Source of the DNA: Harmothoe impar
Lineage: Eukaryota; Annelida; Polychaeta; Phyllodocida; Polynoidae
Assembly (NCBI GenBank): GCA_947462335.1
Contig: OX381721.1
Span: 12,041,910-12,105,909 of the forward strand
Length of the DNA stretch: 64,000 nt
Direction: 5' to 3'
The notes under the pieces are model-generated. The model did no database searches and was not told the DNA's origin. It saw only the letters and a list, made by a program, of their open reading frames with translations. Shown here piece by piece: positions 35,191 through 47,118 of the stretch (within the stretch, counting starts at the first letter, position 1; each line of letters begins with the position of its first letter). Made by a program: the position numbers and the translations under genes.

Positions 35191-37190
35191 TGGATAATGT
35201 TTGATATTTTTCTCACAGTGCCTTCCCAACCCTATACAAGACCTAAGGACATGTCATATCTATATACATGTGCAGCACCAGAGACAATTATTAGCGACAC
35301 CCTAACAACCAGATGTCATAGCAAGAAAAAAGATTACATTGTACACCATTTGCAATTGGTGTTTGGAGCTACGCATATTATGCCCATAATTATGTTTATC
35401 ATTTATTTTAGATCTGTAAAGAATAGAAAAATGATGGTTTTGCAGATGTGTATTTATTTCATCAGTAATTTTCAACTTACATCATATACATTCCTTCTTG
35501 CCTCTGTACGACTGCATTTAAATGAATTCAAAGCCTAGGCAAATTCAGACACATTCAAGGGGCATTTATAATCGGAGTCCTTTACTCAGATACAAAATGA
35601 ACCGAAAGAGACATCAGAAATTCTTGGAGACTGTTCCCTCTGCAGACACTGACTGCGTCTTGGTTGCTCTATTTATAGCAACAACAAATAGGGACTTGCT
35701 CCAACTGGGAGGCCAAACGATATGTGTCATACATATAGGACAGGACATATATATATCAAACAGGTTGAGGCCTTCCTGCAAATACTTCTAATATCATTGG
35801 AAAGAACATTTGAAATGATGCATGGTTCTATCAGAGTTACTTTCTATTTGCTGCACCATCTTTGACTGTCATGTTTGATTCATCTCCCCATTCACTTTAC
35901 CTTGGAACCCCCTTAATATGTGACATGTACTGGGAAAAGGGACCTTAGGGCATCCTGCAATAAGGTCCCCTTTTGCAGATCATGCCACATATATTCACTG
36001 GGAGGAAGTGAAAGGGAAATACTCGATAGCCCCAATGTGTTTATAAAGTCATCCAAAGACAGAGGAGCTGCAATACCTTTCTGACAGAATCAAAAAAAGA
36101 TTAAAATTCATTCTGGTTGTTACATGGCTTTCTAATAAATCCCATCTTTTGAGGCAGACCCATTAATCCTCAACCATTTCCATACTGATCAAACAAACTG
36201 TGGATAGGAGATCAGTTTGGGGTAGAAGAAGTGATTAAAGCCCATGAAAGGACTGGCCCTACACACACACAGAGCTGGTGTAGACTAGACGGTTAGTGTA
36301 GATTAGAACTGAGTGTAATTGATGGAGTAGGTTTGGCTACTGCCCCAGCTATGGAGGGCCGCAGTGGTCATAATTGTAAACCGCTCCTCTTAAACAATCC
36401 ATCACTGCTGGCACAGCATGGTCACAGTCTCAAAGATTAGACCCTAAAGGTATTTTTGCACTTCAGCCCAAGGGAGATGGAGCTACTGTGTATATTATTT
36501 GACTCCACTGACATAGGATGTGTATCCTCCTGGCCCTGAAGCTTCAGACTTTTACCAACCATTCTGGGAGAACTATTTTGGACTCTCATTTCTGGAAAAC
36601 ATTGCATGCCTGAAGCCCTAAGGATTGCTCATGCTATGTGAATAGCATGCAGATGCATGAGGCTTATAGTATTCGTATGGAAGTGGCCATATTCCAACAG
36701 TCCATATTGCATGTGAAAAATACGTTGTCCTGTACACGCATACGGCTAACATGAAGAGACATATGTAAATGGATCGGTTGTGTTTGACTGGAAAGCATGA
36801 TTGCGTATTTTCGAAGAGTCAACTGCTTTGGTAAGTTTCCTACTGATATGATTCACAAATTCACATGCGTAGACCAAAATTATCATCATGGACATCATGC
36901 ATTTAAGACATCCATATATCGGATATATAGCAGATGGAGCCAGATACAAATCGTATTCAGATCCCTGTTGATTTTATGGTGGGGTGTTGTGGCGAATGAT
37001 CAGGCTATAAACCAGATTTCATGCATACTACAGTGGGAGATTATGAGATAATGGAAGCAATTTTAATTCCTGCAGGCAGGGTTTGGATCAGATAACAAAA
37101 ACAGACACCATAACACATGCACAGACACCGTGCCTGCCGCCTGTAAGTGACATCCATTAATTAATGAGGGGATTAGATTAGCCACAACCC
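35190..37190. repeat. Decayed tandem array, unit 6 (partial)
   Basis: This holds the upstream half of the unit: 35215-35330, 35805-36010, 36130-36250, 36310-36540 and 36895-37140. The array ends here. The frame at 35167-35538 (123 codons) has no counterpart in units 2 or 3. Confidence 0.7.
35920..35988. mobile_element. 69-bp mini-MITE, copy 2
   Basis: The 28-bp arms (35920-35947 and 35961-35988; GTGACATG...GGGACCTTA and TAAGGTCCCC...CATGCCAC) surround a 13-base loop. Flanks are TAATAT and ATATATT. Units 2 and 5 read TTAATATAATCACT at this place, giving a direct empty-site comparison. A third half copy is at 47442-47473. Confidence 0.8.
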
Positions 37191-38980
37191 AGCAGCATAT
37201 ACAGACTAATCACGGTGTACAATATGATATGCATACCCAGTGGGTGGTGGCTGGGGAGGGAGGGAGTGGGGACTGAAAGGGAGTAAGGGGAGAGGGGGGA
37301 AGGGATGTCCCATGGGCCTCCGGACAGAGACGCCAATTGCATTCAATATCCATTAAAAAAGGATGGATCAAAATCACACCCTGGCTATGGCATTCCACAT
37401 TGATTTTTCTCCTCATCTAGATTACTGCAAAACATAACCATTCACTGCTCTTACCCCTACTTTCGAATAGCTCCCACACTGCTTATACTCTATTAGCCCC
37501 CTTGGAAACAATTGCAAGTTCTAAACAAAATCTAGTCCCAGGCAATATACTGAACATGCTGAGTGAAGATACCCTCCCGTGGAACATATAGAAGTAAGAA
37601 TGTAGGGGGATATATACGTTCATATAGATTTGGAGAGGCCTGTGCAGAGGCGGTGGTTGGCATGTAGGCAGGACTGGGTATGGTGACAGGACATCCATCA
37701 TAACTTTGTCCTCCTTGTCAGCCAGGCTTTGGGCTCCACTCTTTCCTCATGATCCTAAAGTGGTTCCTTTCTCCATGCCTTCTGGATGGCCATATAGCAC
37801 GCCATCCTTGTGTTAGGCCTTTATTTATGTCCAGACAGAGGAACTAAACGTGAACAGAGGCTGTCAAATAAATCCTGAAGACCCTTTGGTTTCTATGGCA
37901 GTGTATTGTGTAATATTGTCATAGGGTTCTGTCAGATGTGGATCTACCGCATGGAAACATGGACTAGGATATAATATGGACAAATCGTTTTGACTTCAGA
38001 ATCTCCATAAATAAACAGGCCAATAAACAGATAAAAACCAGTACCCTCTAGCTCTTACAATGTGATTCTCCCTGCCCACCGAGAATTGAAGAGTTTGGAT
38101 GCAAAACGGCATATCTCCATCCCAGAATTGAAGCATATAGTACTTTTTGTAAAGACACCCTGAGGTCGAGTATTGTACTTTGAGAATAGAGTGTACACCA
38201 TGGAGCTACAGACTACTGTACACTCCATGCGTACACTAAGTAGGTCCTAACTAGATGAAAAATAATTAATCTTGGAAAAATAGTTTGAGGATTATATTTT
38301 ACTATCCCAAATCTATATCTTTGTCAGATTTTTGTTCCCATTTCTAAAGTAGCGCTCATGTCGTTTTGCATCCAAACTCTTGTCTCAAATATGATTGCCT
38401 CCCTGTCCTCTCTCTGAACCAGCCATCGTTGTTAACAAATGACCAGTCCCTTAGCCCATAACCTGGACATGCATACACCACAGCCGCTGACACATGTGCA
38501 ATAACACAGGCAGCTCACGCCATACTGCACCAGATAAAGTACACCATTAATAAGTGGGTATTATAGACAGAGTCAGGGGCTGGTGTCAGCTCCGTCCTCC
38601 AGGGTAGACAGCCCGGCTCCAGCAGGGTCACTGACCGGCAGGGTGAGCAGCTCAGCAGGCACAACTCCCGTCTCTGAGGTGCCGAACCTGTGGTGGCTTT
38701 TGCACGGGCTTTTGCACCACCACATGCAAGATAGAAAACGTGACAGAGACATACCCGGTTCAGGAAAGCGGTGCGAGCTGTGAATCATTCAACATTATAC
38801 AAACTTTAGCCAATTAAAAATATGTGTTCTCTCACGCTTCAGAAAGATGGTAGACATGAGCACACTATACACAGAAAATTATTAATGATGATGACATAGC
38901 TTAAAAGCTTTAGCAGGTCCACAGGGCCCATACAGACCGAACCTTGGTAAAATTATGTGCTAGACTACAGGCGTCAGTGT
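37191..38980. other. Unassigned; possible minus-strand exon near 38.6-38.7 kb
   Basis: Mostly featureless. At about 38580-38700 GC-richer sequence is open on the minus strand and contains ETGVVPAELL; the ends could be splice sites (CAG before GTTCGG, then GTCAGTG). I do not recognise the protein, and an equally open plus-strand frame exists, so this is weak. Confidence 0.25.
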
Positions 38981-39039
38981 TATATGACACCCATAGAGGA
39001 AGCCACTATACGTGACGCGGGGCCCTTGATGGGGGACAG

Positions 39040-39175
39040 GGGCCATGTCGATTTTAAGAATTCCTCATGTCGCTCCGTCGATTTTAAGAAATGCCAATGT
39101 CCCATGTTACTTGTTCCTCCTGTCTCATGTCACTAAGCCAGAAAAATGCCCATGTCGCCATGTCGGGGTCTAGGT
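39040..39175. repeat. Dispersed GACATG / ATCGACAT repeat, inverted copy
   Basis: Opposite-strand relative of 2405-2600, with CATGTCGATTTTAAGAA twice and CATGTCGCCATGTCG. Just downstream (39218-39262) CACGTGACCGGAAGG faces ACTTCCGGTACATGAC, the same E-box/ETS composite seen at 4769-4809. Confidence 0.5.
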
Positions 39176-39941
39176 CCATTGATAAGGAGGTTCAATACCT
39201 ACTGCACATGCGGCCATATTGCCACGTGACCGGAAGGAATAGAACTCTTTACTTCCGGTACATGACGTTTGATAGAGTAGTCGCGGTCAGCATATATATG
39301 CAACTCCCTTACTGTGCCCATATTCATACACCGATAGATCATAACATATGGCGGTGGATGAGAAGAAGTATGCAGTGGCCAGAGTAGGTCATGCCAACCT
39401 CTTTTACTGCTCTTTTACCCCTTCTCATCAGTTTGGTCGTGTCTTTGCGCATGTTCTATAGGAGGTACTTGCGGTTTACAGCCTTCTGTTCATCTTACAG
39501 TGCTTATGTCCCTATCACCAGTTTGGGACAGCCCTCCTCAAGTCATATCTATACATAACCTTATCTTTCCACATAGTTCACTTATGACATATCGTTCTCC
39601 ATTTCATCTTCATATCTAGTGTCCCAGATTCATACCCAACTCGATCATATCTTCCTACCCATGCATGCAGCTTTTCTTGATTTTACAGCTCCTGCACGTT
39701 TCTATTAACATTAGAATTGTTCTTATTCCTCTATACTCACATATTGTGCACAAGTGTATACGTCCACAGCATTGCTGTAGCTCTGTTTGTCCGCGTCCTT
39801 CCTTTACTTAAGCCTAAGCTCAGCCAATACCCTATAGTCAATAACGCCACATGTACCAGTTCAATTTCTTTCTATTCTGTCTATCATAATTATACCCGAC
39901 CGAGATTTCATTCTATTTTATTGTGTCCCATACCACCAAGA

Positions 39942-39960
39942 CCCCCCCCCCCCCCCCCCC
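39942..39960 (+). repeat. Poly-C tract (19 C)
   Basis: An uninterrupted run of 19 C, likely length-variable and error-prone in sequencing. Confidence 0.95.
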
Positions 39961-40609
39961 ACTGCCCTGCTCGCGCCCACCCCTTCCCCCATTCTACGTT
40001 CAGGACCAATATCACTCCCCGTCCCCCCAAGGGATCGTTCTGTTATACAGTGCACCTCCAGTGAATACAGTCCTTGACAACCTACATTTTATCAATATAT
40101 CTACAACATTGACTCATGTGAGCGTGATATATTACAGGGTTGTAACCTTCTCATCCATTTTGTTCAGCAATGTATGGAATGAACACCCAATGGACCCGAG
40201 CTGCCTTTTATTATAACCATCTAGTTCATACATATAATTCATGTGGTCATCTGGCGATGGAATATAGTGGTCATTGGGGGATGGAATATTGGGATAGAAA
40301 TACAACCACCAGTCTTACTTTAAATCATTTACCACCTTGTCATGGGTTCTAATTTCGACGACAATGAAAAAACATACGAGCCATGAGGGCTCAGTGGGTG
40401 AAGCAGATAATGTCAAACACTGACTCAATGTGCTCTTCTCTACCCTGTCAATATGTCCCAATACATTCTGAAAGAAGGCATTAAAGTGCTGGTTCCCTGT
40501 ATATAGCTGCTCACATAATCACTTCTCATAGACTCTACACCCCTCCATCCTGCCAGCTCAGAAGCCTACTAACTATACCTGCCATACTGCACCCCGCCCC
40601 ACCTTACAG

Positions 40610-40704
40610 GTGTGCCCGTCTCCTACCTGCTGATACGGCTTATCTGTGCCGACATGAGGCCGTACAACCCTCACCTGGAGGATACCCGACCTGGGTATCA
40701 GTGA
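40610..40704 (+). other. Candidate terminal exon
   Basis: This is preceded by a perfect branch-point word TACTAAC (about 40568-40574), a C-rich tract and CAG ending at 40609, about 35 bases later. The frame after GT reads 30 codons (VPVSYLLIRL... RPGYQ) and ends in TGA at 40702-40704. The acceptor is the best-formed I saw in the window. The product is not recognised and no partner exon was found. Confidence 0.25.
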
Positions 40705-41238
40705 CCACAGGGGGTGGATGCAGGGGGAGGGGGGTGGGGGTCAACGTCCAACCTGTCAGCACAGACCTAATGCGTCCAGATTAGATTCTGTCAATGCATA
40801 TATTCAGGAATAGAGTAAGAAGAATCGTTAGCCAAGGCGCGGGGAGCCAATTTCCATCCTAGTATGAAACGCGTCGGTTTAAATGTCATAACCCACAAAA
40901 TGTGAAGCGGCAGACCTAGTTTTTCTAAAAAAGATAGGGCCATGTAATTCAGCAGATTACCATGGGGCCTAGATTGAGGAACAGATAACATATCAAATAG
41001 CATCAGCCACCCGAGTCGAAAGAAGCTTTCCACCTCGCATCTAGTCATATTTCACCGTACATAGTAACTATCTAATTTCCCCTTCAGATAATCATATCAC
41101 AACCTGTGACACATAACACTCTACTGTGCATTACGTGGATTTGATATCAAGTCCACAGGTAGCTGAGTAATAGCTCGAGTGCTTGGTTTAGAGTCTAGGG
41201 CTGAGTGGTATAGAAATGGGGGTTTTGTGCAGGATATT

Positions 41239-41401
41239 ATACTCTAATACATGTAACTGTGTGTTGGGGGAACATGCATAAGGAGTTACACACACAAATT
41301 TACAACACACTTTTGAGATTGACACAAAGCGTGTGTTAAAGTGGCTGCAGAAAAGCATGTTGATTAGTGTGTAAACGTAACACACGGTTTTTAGAGTGTA
41401 G
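41239..41401. mobile_element. MITE with ACACTCTAAAAA ends, copy 1
   Basis: The right end reads CGTAACACACGGTTTTTAGA then GTGTA. The left end is a degraded inverse (ACTCTAATACATGTAACTGT then GTGTT). The same terminus starts the element at 44185. Superfamily not assigned. Confidence 0.55.
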
Positions 41402-43108
41402 AAATAAATATAACATGCACCTCTTAGCTAAAAGACAATGTATGTACAAATATCAGGTATGTTAAATCCTCATAACTGTAGATGGCGCTACCAACTCCAC
41501 CAACTTACCAACAATGACCCCATACTCTGCAGACACCACCCCTGCCCATATAGGCCTAAGGTCAGTAGGGGTGTCACATCCATAACACGTGTCACACTGT
41601 AGACCCTGGAGGAGGGCGGGTATCGGGTCCTCCACAGCTCTGTGTAACAGATCACCACCCGGCACATCATGTCTGCATCGATTCTGGGTCGTGTTAAGAC
41701 ACCCTTTTCCCCTCAGGCTCTATTGCCTCTACATCACCCAGTGTTATGCGTCTTATTCATTGTTATCCATGTTACTTCATAATCTGTTGTCCGGATGTTC
41801 TGCTTCTAAATCTAATCCCTACTCTCCTGCTACCTGACGTTAGTCTGTCACACACAAGCCACAGTTAACCCTTTAAGGACTGGATGCTGCTTGTTGTCCA
41901 GTTGTCGTCCTGAAGCACCAGTACATTACAATGCTACCCTTTAAGGGCCGCATAGTGCTTTAATGCAGTATGCCTTCGATTTGCGTGATGCACTGTGCCA
42001 TTTGTATTCCAGTACAGATGCCAGTAATTTTCATAATAACTGAGTTTGAGAGTGTGTAGTATAGAATTGTGTAATCTAAGTCAGTGATAGCTTTAAAAAA
42101 CTCAAAACTCAGATTTTTGGGCTATTGCGATGTTCATGAAAGAGCGTTTAGACCTATACAACAGTGGTGCCCTTATCTTTATAGTCTTACTAGCTGGGAT
42201 TATACATCATTCATGGTGGTATTGTAGAGTAAATCAGATTCCACGCACGTTAGAGGGCCCTCTCTCTAAGTCTAACAATGGTAATACCCACGCTCAGATC
42301 GTGTGTTTCAACAAACATACACCAGGCGGCGTACTTGTATGGCATATACACATGTATTCTCCCATCACCTGGGAGAAGTTACGGTCTGTATATACCGTAC
42401 TTAGTATAGCGATATGAGATTTGGATTGCGTTAGATTTCAGATAATAGAGTAGCATGTACCTGTATAATACATGTATATTACATATGTCCATGGCAGAGA
42501 AATAGAACACGATTTCTCAAATCAATTTAAGATTAAGAGCAAGGGCTTATTAACCTGTCATCTGACTCAATATGAGCATTAAGGCAGGTGGAAATGTAAC
42601 TATACTCTATAAACAGTGTATTATAGTATTGAATCTGTCAAAATGGAAACTTGAGGTGATATCAATCGATACAAAGGCCAAACAGTCATTAGAAATAACA
42701 TGCCACTTGTTGTTTGACTAGAAACAGTGGTAGAGAAACCAAGATAAAGTACCGTAAACCCTTTAATTGTCAGAATTATAATCTCAATGTATACCTCGGC
42801 TTCATGTCAATTATTTGAGAGAACTGAACCAGTGACTGGACAATAAAATCTGAGAGTGGACTAAATCCGTAATAACTCAAAAACATCATTTTTCCTTAGG
42901 CAAACTTCAAACGTATTATGGATTAAGCCTGAGAGTCTACGTGCATGTCTTTGCCATCTCCTGTGGTGTTCATGGATTGGTACTTGCTTATTAACCGTGT
43001 TACCATGAAGGTAGGGCCTACTATTTAGTAATGGGGTCCTACTCTGTTCAATCCGGCACTCATACCAAGGGCAAGGGGTGGGAGGCTACTGTGTGGGTAT
43101 GTGGGCCA
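41402..43108. other. Unassigned stretch
   Basis: A minus-strand frame at about 41462-41720 (86 codons, containing CDTCYGC) ends near a canonical GTAAGT donor but has a poor acceptor; product unknown. At 41866-41890 TTAACCCTTTAAGGACTGG looks like one end of a TTAA-type MITE without a partner. Nothing else was recognised. Confidence 0.3.
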
Positions 43109-43111
43109 TAA

Positions 43112-43468
43112 GGCCACTCAAAAAAATCACCAAGCAATGAAAAATATGACGAGGGCGTTTTTTATTAATTTTTTTAAATTTTTACTCAGGGCAATTTACA
43201 TAGGGAAATTTGGACATTTCGCGATCAATTTTCAAGTTTTAGTAATTTGGAGTTTATTGATCAGCAAAAGTTGTAAGAATGCAAGTTACACCTAACTAAT
43301 TGCATTGCTGAGAGCATAAGCTTTAATTTGATACCAAATTTGCCAATATTTTGGCAATTTTAGCATATTTTTCATCAAAAATGTAAAAAAAAAAAAAAAA
43401 AAATCCCCAAATTATGATTTTTATGATGCGCGCGGTGATGAGAAACAACTTTTTTTTTTTGAGTGGCC
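43112..43468. mobile_element. Second PIF/Harbinger-type MITE family, TSD TAA
   Basis: GGCCACTCAAAAAAA at the left and TTTTTTTGAGTGGCC at the right are perfect 15-bp terminal repeats flanked by TAA on both sides (43109-43111 and 43469-43471). The interior is A/T-rich, 357 bp in all, without a transposase. Confidence 0.8.
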
Positions 43469-43650
43469 TAACCTACATATCAGTAAATAAATAGGACAAT
43501 AATCTTTATAACACACATTTAGTTCCTGTTAGTTATACAAATAGGTACTAGGCTTATTCATAGGCATTTATAGAGTTTACAATACATTACACCATACATG
43601 GACATGTTCATGGACATGGTTCCTGTATATATAGGGATTTAAGTCAGTAC

Positions 43651-43654
43651 AAAA
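43651..43654 (-). terminator. Pol III terminator of tRNA-Leu(TAA)
   Basis: AAAA on the plus strand is TTTT on the tRNA strand, beginning six bases past the discriminator base. Confidence 0.7.
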
Positions 43655-43660
43655 CACATT

Positions 43661-43742
43661 TGCCAGGAGTGGGGTTCGAACCCACGCGGACATTGTCCAT
43701 TGGATCTTAAGGCCAACGCCTTAACCACTCGGCCATCCTGGC
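43661..43742 (-). tRNA. tRNA-Leu (anticodon TAA)
   Basis: Cloverleaf with a 7-bp acceptor stem (GCCAGGA / TCCTGGC) and discriminator A. The A-box region is GGCCGAGTGGTTAAGGC, the loop CTTAAGA gives anticodon TAA, there is a long variable arm (GGACAATGTCC) as expected for a class II tRNA, and the T-arm is GTGGG-TTCGAAC-CCCAC. It decodes UUA. No intron and no encoded CCA, as in nuclear genes. One oddity is a C/T mismatch closing the anticodon stem next to the loop (positions 31/39), where functional copies usually pair. It may still be functional. Confidence 0.92.
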
Positions 43743-44006
43743 TCTGTGAAAAAGTGGTGGCAATATATGGGACGGATTATAATATTGCTCATATTACTGT
43801 CAGAACTGATTAGATTTGATTCACAGTGAAATATAACGCCGCGATATCATGTCACATGCTAGGTCGGCCAGGCTATTGATGGACTAGTTCCCAGATCTCC
43901 ATGTAGGGGGAGTCCACCTCATCTGCCATAAACACATCGACCTCCGCCATTGTCACCCAGCACCAGCTTTACATTTGAATAATTTTGAATGTATCATTAT
44001 TTTCAC

Positions 44007-44016
44007 AATTACAATC

Positions 44017-44097
<81 letters not shown>

Positions 44098-44128
44098 ACA
44101 TATAATTATATAATACGCGATTGTAATT
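44007..44128. repeat. (TA)n microsatellite inside an 11-bp inverted repeat
   Basis: The TA dinucleotide runs from 44018 to 44091 (37 repeats), followed by AT-rich sequence. It is flanked by AATTACAATCG (44007-44017) and CGATTGTAATT (44118-44128), a perfect inverted pair. It is a likely cruciform and fragile, length-variable site. Confidence 0.9.
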
Positions 44129-44139
44129 AATCGTATTAT

Positions 44140-44182
44140 TTAATAAAGTATAAAACCAGCCAAATTGCATATTGCTGCGTCC
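44140..44182 (+). repeat. 43-bp direct repeat, left copy
   Basis: TTAATAAAGTATAAAACC...GCTGCGTCC recurs at 44767-44809 with one mismatch. The copies bracket 584 bases that begin with a MITE terminus. Confidence 0.85.
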
Positions 44183-44184
44183 TC

Positions 44185-44421
44185 TACACTCTAAAAAATG
44201 TGTGTTAACTTAACACACTTTTGTAACACACTTTTTTGTATACTTATTTTACACACCCTTTTTTTTTTAACACACTATACACTTTTGTCAAAAGTGTGTT
44301 GAGATAAAAAGTGTGTTGAGATAAAAAGTGTGTAAAATGTAAAGTGTGCAGGAGAAAGTGTGTAAGAGATAGATATGTGTGTTGCTTTATGAAGTGTTTA
44401 AATATATTAAGTGTGTTATTC
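44185..44421. mobile_element. MITE with ACACTCTAAAAA end, copy 2
   Basis: This starts TACACTCTAAAAAATGTGTG followed by TTAACTTAACACAC. The interior is a dense run of ACACACTTTT and its complement AAAGTGTGT. The right terminus is unclear. Confidence 0.5.
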
Positions 44422-44766
44422 AACATTGCCAGGCACTGGCTGCTGACGGAATACCCCTAGTGCGCCAACAGGCAAAATTTCATTAACCACAGCATGTATA
44501 GCCACCAGTGCAATGGTGGCTAATTGTGGCAGTCATCCCACATAGCAAAGCCTTGTACGGAATGACCTTATGCAGGTTTCAATTACACATTGACTTATAT
44601 TATAGCTGAACACACAGGAAAGGTGTCCTATTCCTTCCACATTTGTACGACCTCCATAGGACAGGATATTCAGTCTTCAAAGGGAGTATAACTTCTTAGA
44701 TTGATGCATCCATTGAAGTTTGACTTAATTATATGTTTAAAAATTGATATCAAATCATTTAACAAC

Positions 44767-44809
44767 TTAATAAAGTATAAAACCAGCCAAATTGCATATT
44801 GCTACGTCC
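44767..44809 (+). repeat. 43-bp direct repeat, right copy
   Basis: Partner of 44140-44182 (single G to A difference). Sequences immediately outside differ. Confidence 0.85.
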
Positions 44810-47118
44810 ATTTTACATATACAATTATTTACCCATGAGTATATAGGCATGTCAGGTTTATAGACCAAATCACAGTCATGAATATCGGGTCAAAAAGAGG
44901 GAATCATCCCTCAATATTTCCGTGTATAAATACCGCCCAGCTCGCCTGATGCTCTGCCGCTATAAAGTCCAATTCGGACGGGTCTATTAAGGAAGCCATA
45001 TTGGTAAACTAACTGATGCAGTCCATGTGGCTTACAGGAGGTTGGACAGTTTGCACTCAGTAGGATATATATCCTATTTTCCAAAGCAAAGGGAACGTTG
45101 TATTTAAATACAGTGCAATGTTTTCTATATGTACATCTCGTATATGTGTTCATCTCGTATTTCATATCGGTATGTGAGCAGCAGCCTGGGCTCGTCCAAT
45201 TTAAAGTCCATATTGACCCCGTATGAATAATTGCTCCCCGGGGGGTCAATGTGAGCAATATGTCCTGGTATTGAACAGCTCAACTTGCACCAATTAAAGG
45301 ACCAGGATGTAGGTCACGGAGGGAGCAACTCGCAGGATATTGCACTCTACAAGCTGAGGCCACACAAGGGGAATGTATCCTGTGGGGACATCCCATATGT
45401 CTATACTATTTTGTATATCGCATGCTGTTATGAATCAGATTCAATCTATGGCATGAGGTACTGAAGACTTATAGTATATTCTTTGTTGTAACACTGCACG
45501 TACATATTTATTATGTTTAAATGAGCGACAACCAACATTAAACTCGATTACAGCATACTCCGCCAGTTTGGTATAGAATTAAGATGAGCACGCATATATA
45601 TAAAAGCATGGAAATCACTCCGTTTTTCCAAATATTAGAAAACAAATTTTCCATGCTCAGCAAAGCTTCCATCTTAGAAGAGAAAGAAATTTTCCAGAGC
45701 CCCGTAACATGCATATATTTTATTATTTCTGCCCGACTCACATGTGGGCACAGTAGTTACTTTGAATATGGTTCCCTAGATAGATATAGTTTTAAAACCG
45801 ACACAGCAGAAGATTGGTCAGCAGGTTTACAGGGCCCATACGGACCAAACCCCCTGACCGAACCTGAAGGTCCCCTACATGCATGCTATAACCTATAAAC
45901 ACTGCCCTGAAAAGGCAGTTTGGGCAGAGGTCCCCATTACATTAGTGTAGCTTTATTTAGCAGTCTGTGAGTCAGGAAACTGATTATAAGCAGGCCTCCC
46001 GGCAGGCCTCCTATTTTGATACTGGAACGGGGAACGGCACCGGGACTGCTAACGTCACCCCACTGTCCTCCAACGGAGTTTCTTACCCTCCCTCAATACA
46101 TTCTGTGTATGCATAATATATACAGCTTTCATGAAACTTTAACAATGTAGGATATCTGCTTTTATCATGTACAGTCTGTGGCCCCTTCTCCACGCCCTAT
46201 AGATGTGCAGGGAGAGGAAACCTACGAGGATTATGGCTTTTTATTTTGTACCGTACGCCGTCACACATTTAATAAATTAGATAGACGGCTTTCCAACTTC
46301 ACAGTTTGTTTGCCATTTTTCAGTGAATAATTATATTAATATATATTTCAGGAAGTTTCCATTAAGAACATATTATATATCCTGAATCCTGCTGACCCAT
46401 ACTTGATCATCTGTGAGTAGCATAATGATTCAATTAGCCTGACTGCGATAGAACAAAAATCTCTAACAACTTTGCTTGAATTAATGGGAAAAAATGCAAT
46501 AATTAAACCGATGGTTTCTACTTTGATTGTTTCCCTTACCAGGAGGCACCGGGCATGGATCAAAAATGCTCTTGTGTACACCACTTTCTCCACTACACAT
46601 TTAAACTTCATGATTTAATACAGACTTTAGAAGACTGACATCACACTTATCCTGCAAAATAACTTTCACGACAGCTGTTTTGATATGCAAAGCAACTATT
46701 CCCAGGGCAAGCAAGGCGATAGTGAACATCCTTCCAAAGAAATCCATCAAACCTCTCCAATTACCCCCCCCCCCTGCATTTACTAATAACTATTGATGAT
46801 CGATTTGTGTTATTTTAAATCTTGAATTGCTTTAACTGTTCACTGGGTTCTTACAACACTTTCATCCCAACCTGTCCGCCTCTCAGGTCTTTACTAATTG
46901 GGGTGGGAGACGATGGAAACCTTGCCATGAAATGTGTATTAAATGCCATCTCATTATCAATACCGCAAAGAGTCTGAAGCGGGGTCTCAAGATAATTAAT
47001 TAGAAGCACCAGAGCATGATATTGACAAAATATCAGTCGAAATAGGTTTATCTGCTTATCACAGTTATTTCTTATGATGTTCAGTGCCCAAAGTATATTG
47101 TCATGTGAAAATAGTGAC
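44810..47118. other. Unassigned stretch
   Basis: No gene is supported. A short repeat, ACAGGGCCCATACGGACC, at about 45830 resembles 38920. Several overlapping opposite-strand frames near 45584-45898 and 44911-45258 have no domain. Confidence 0.35.
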
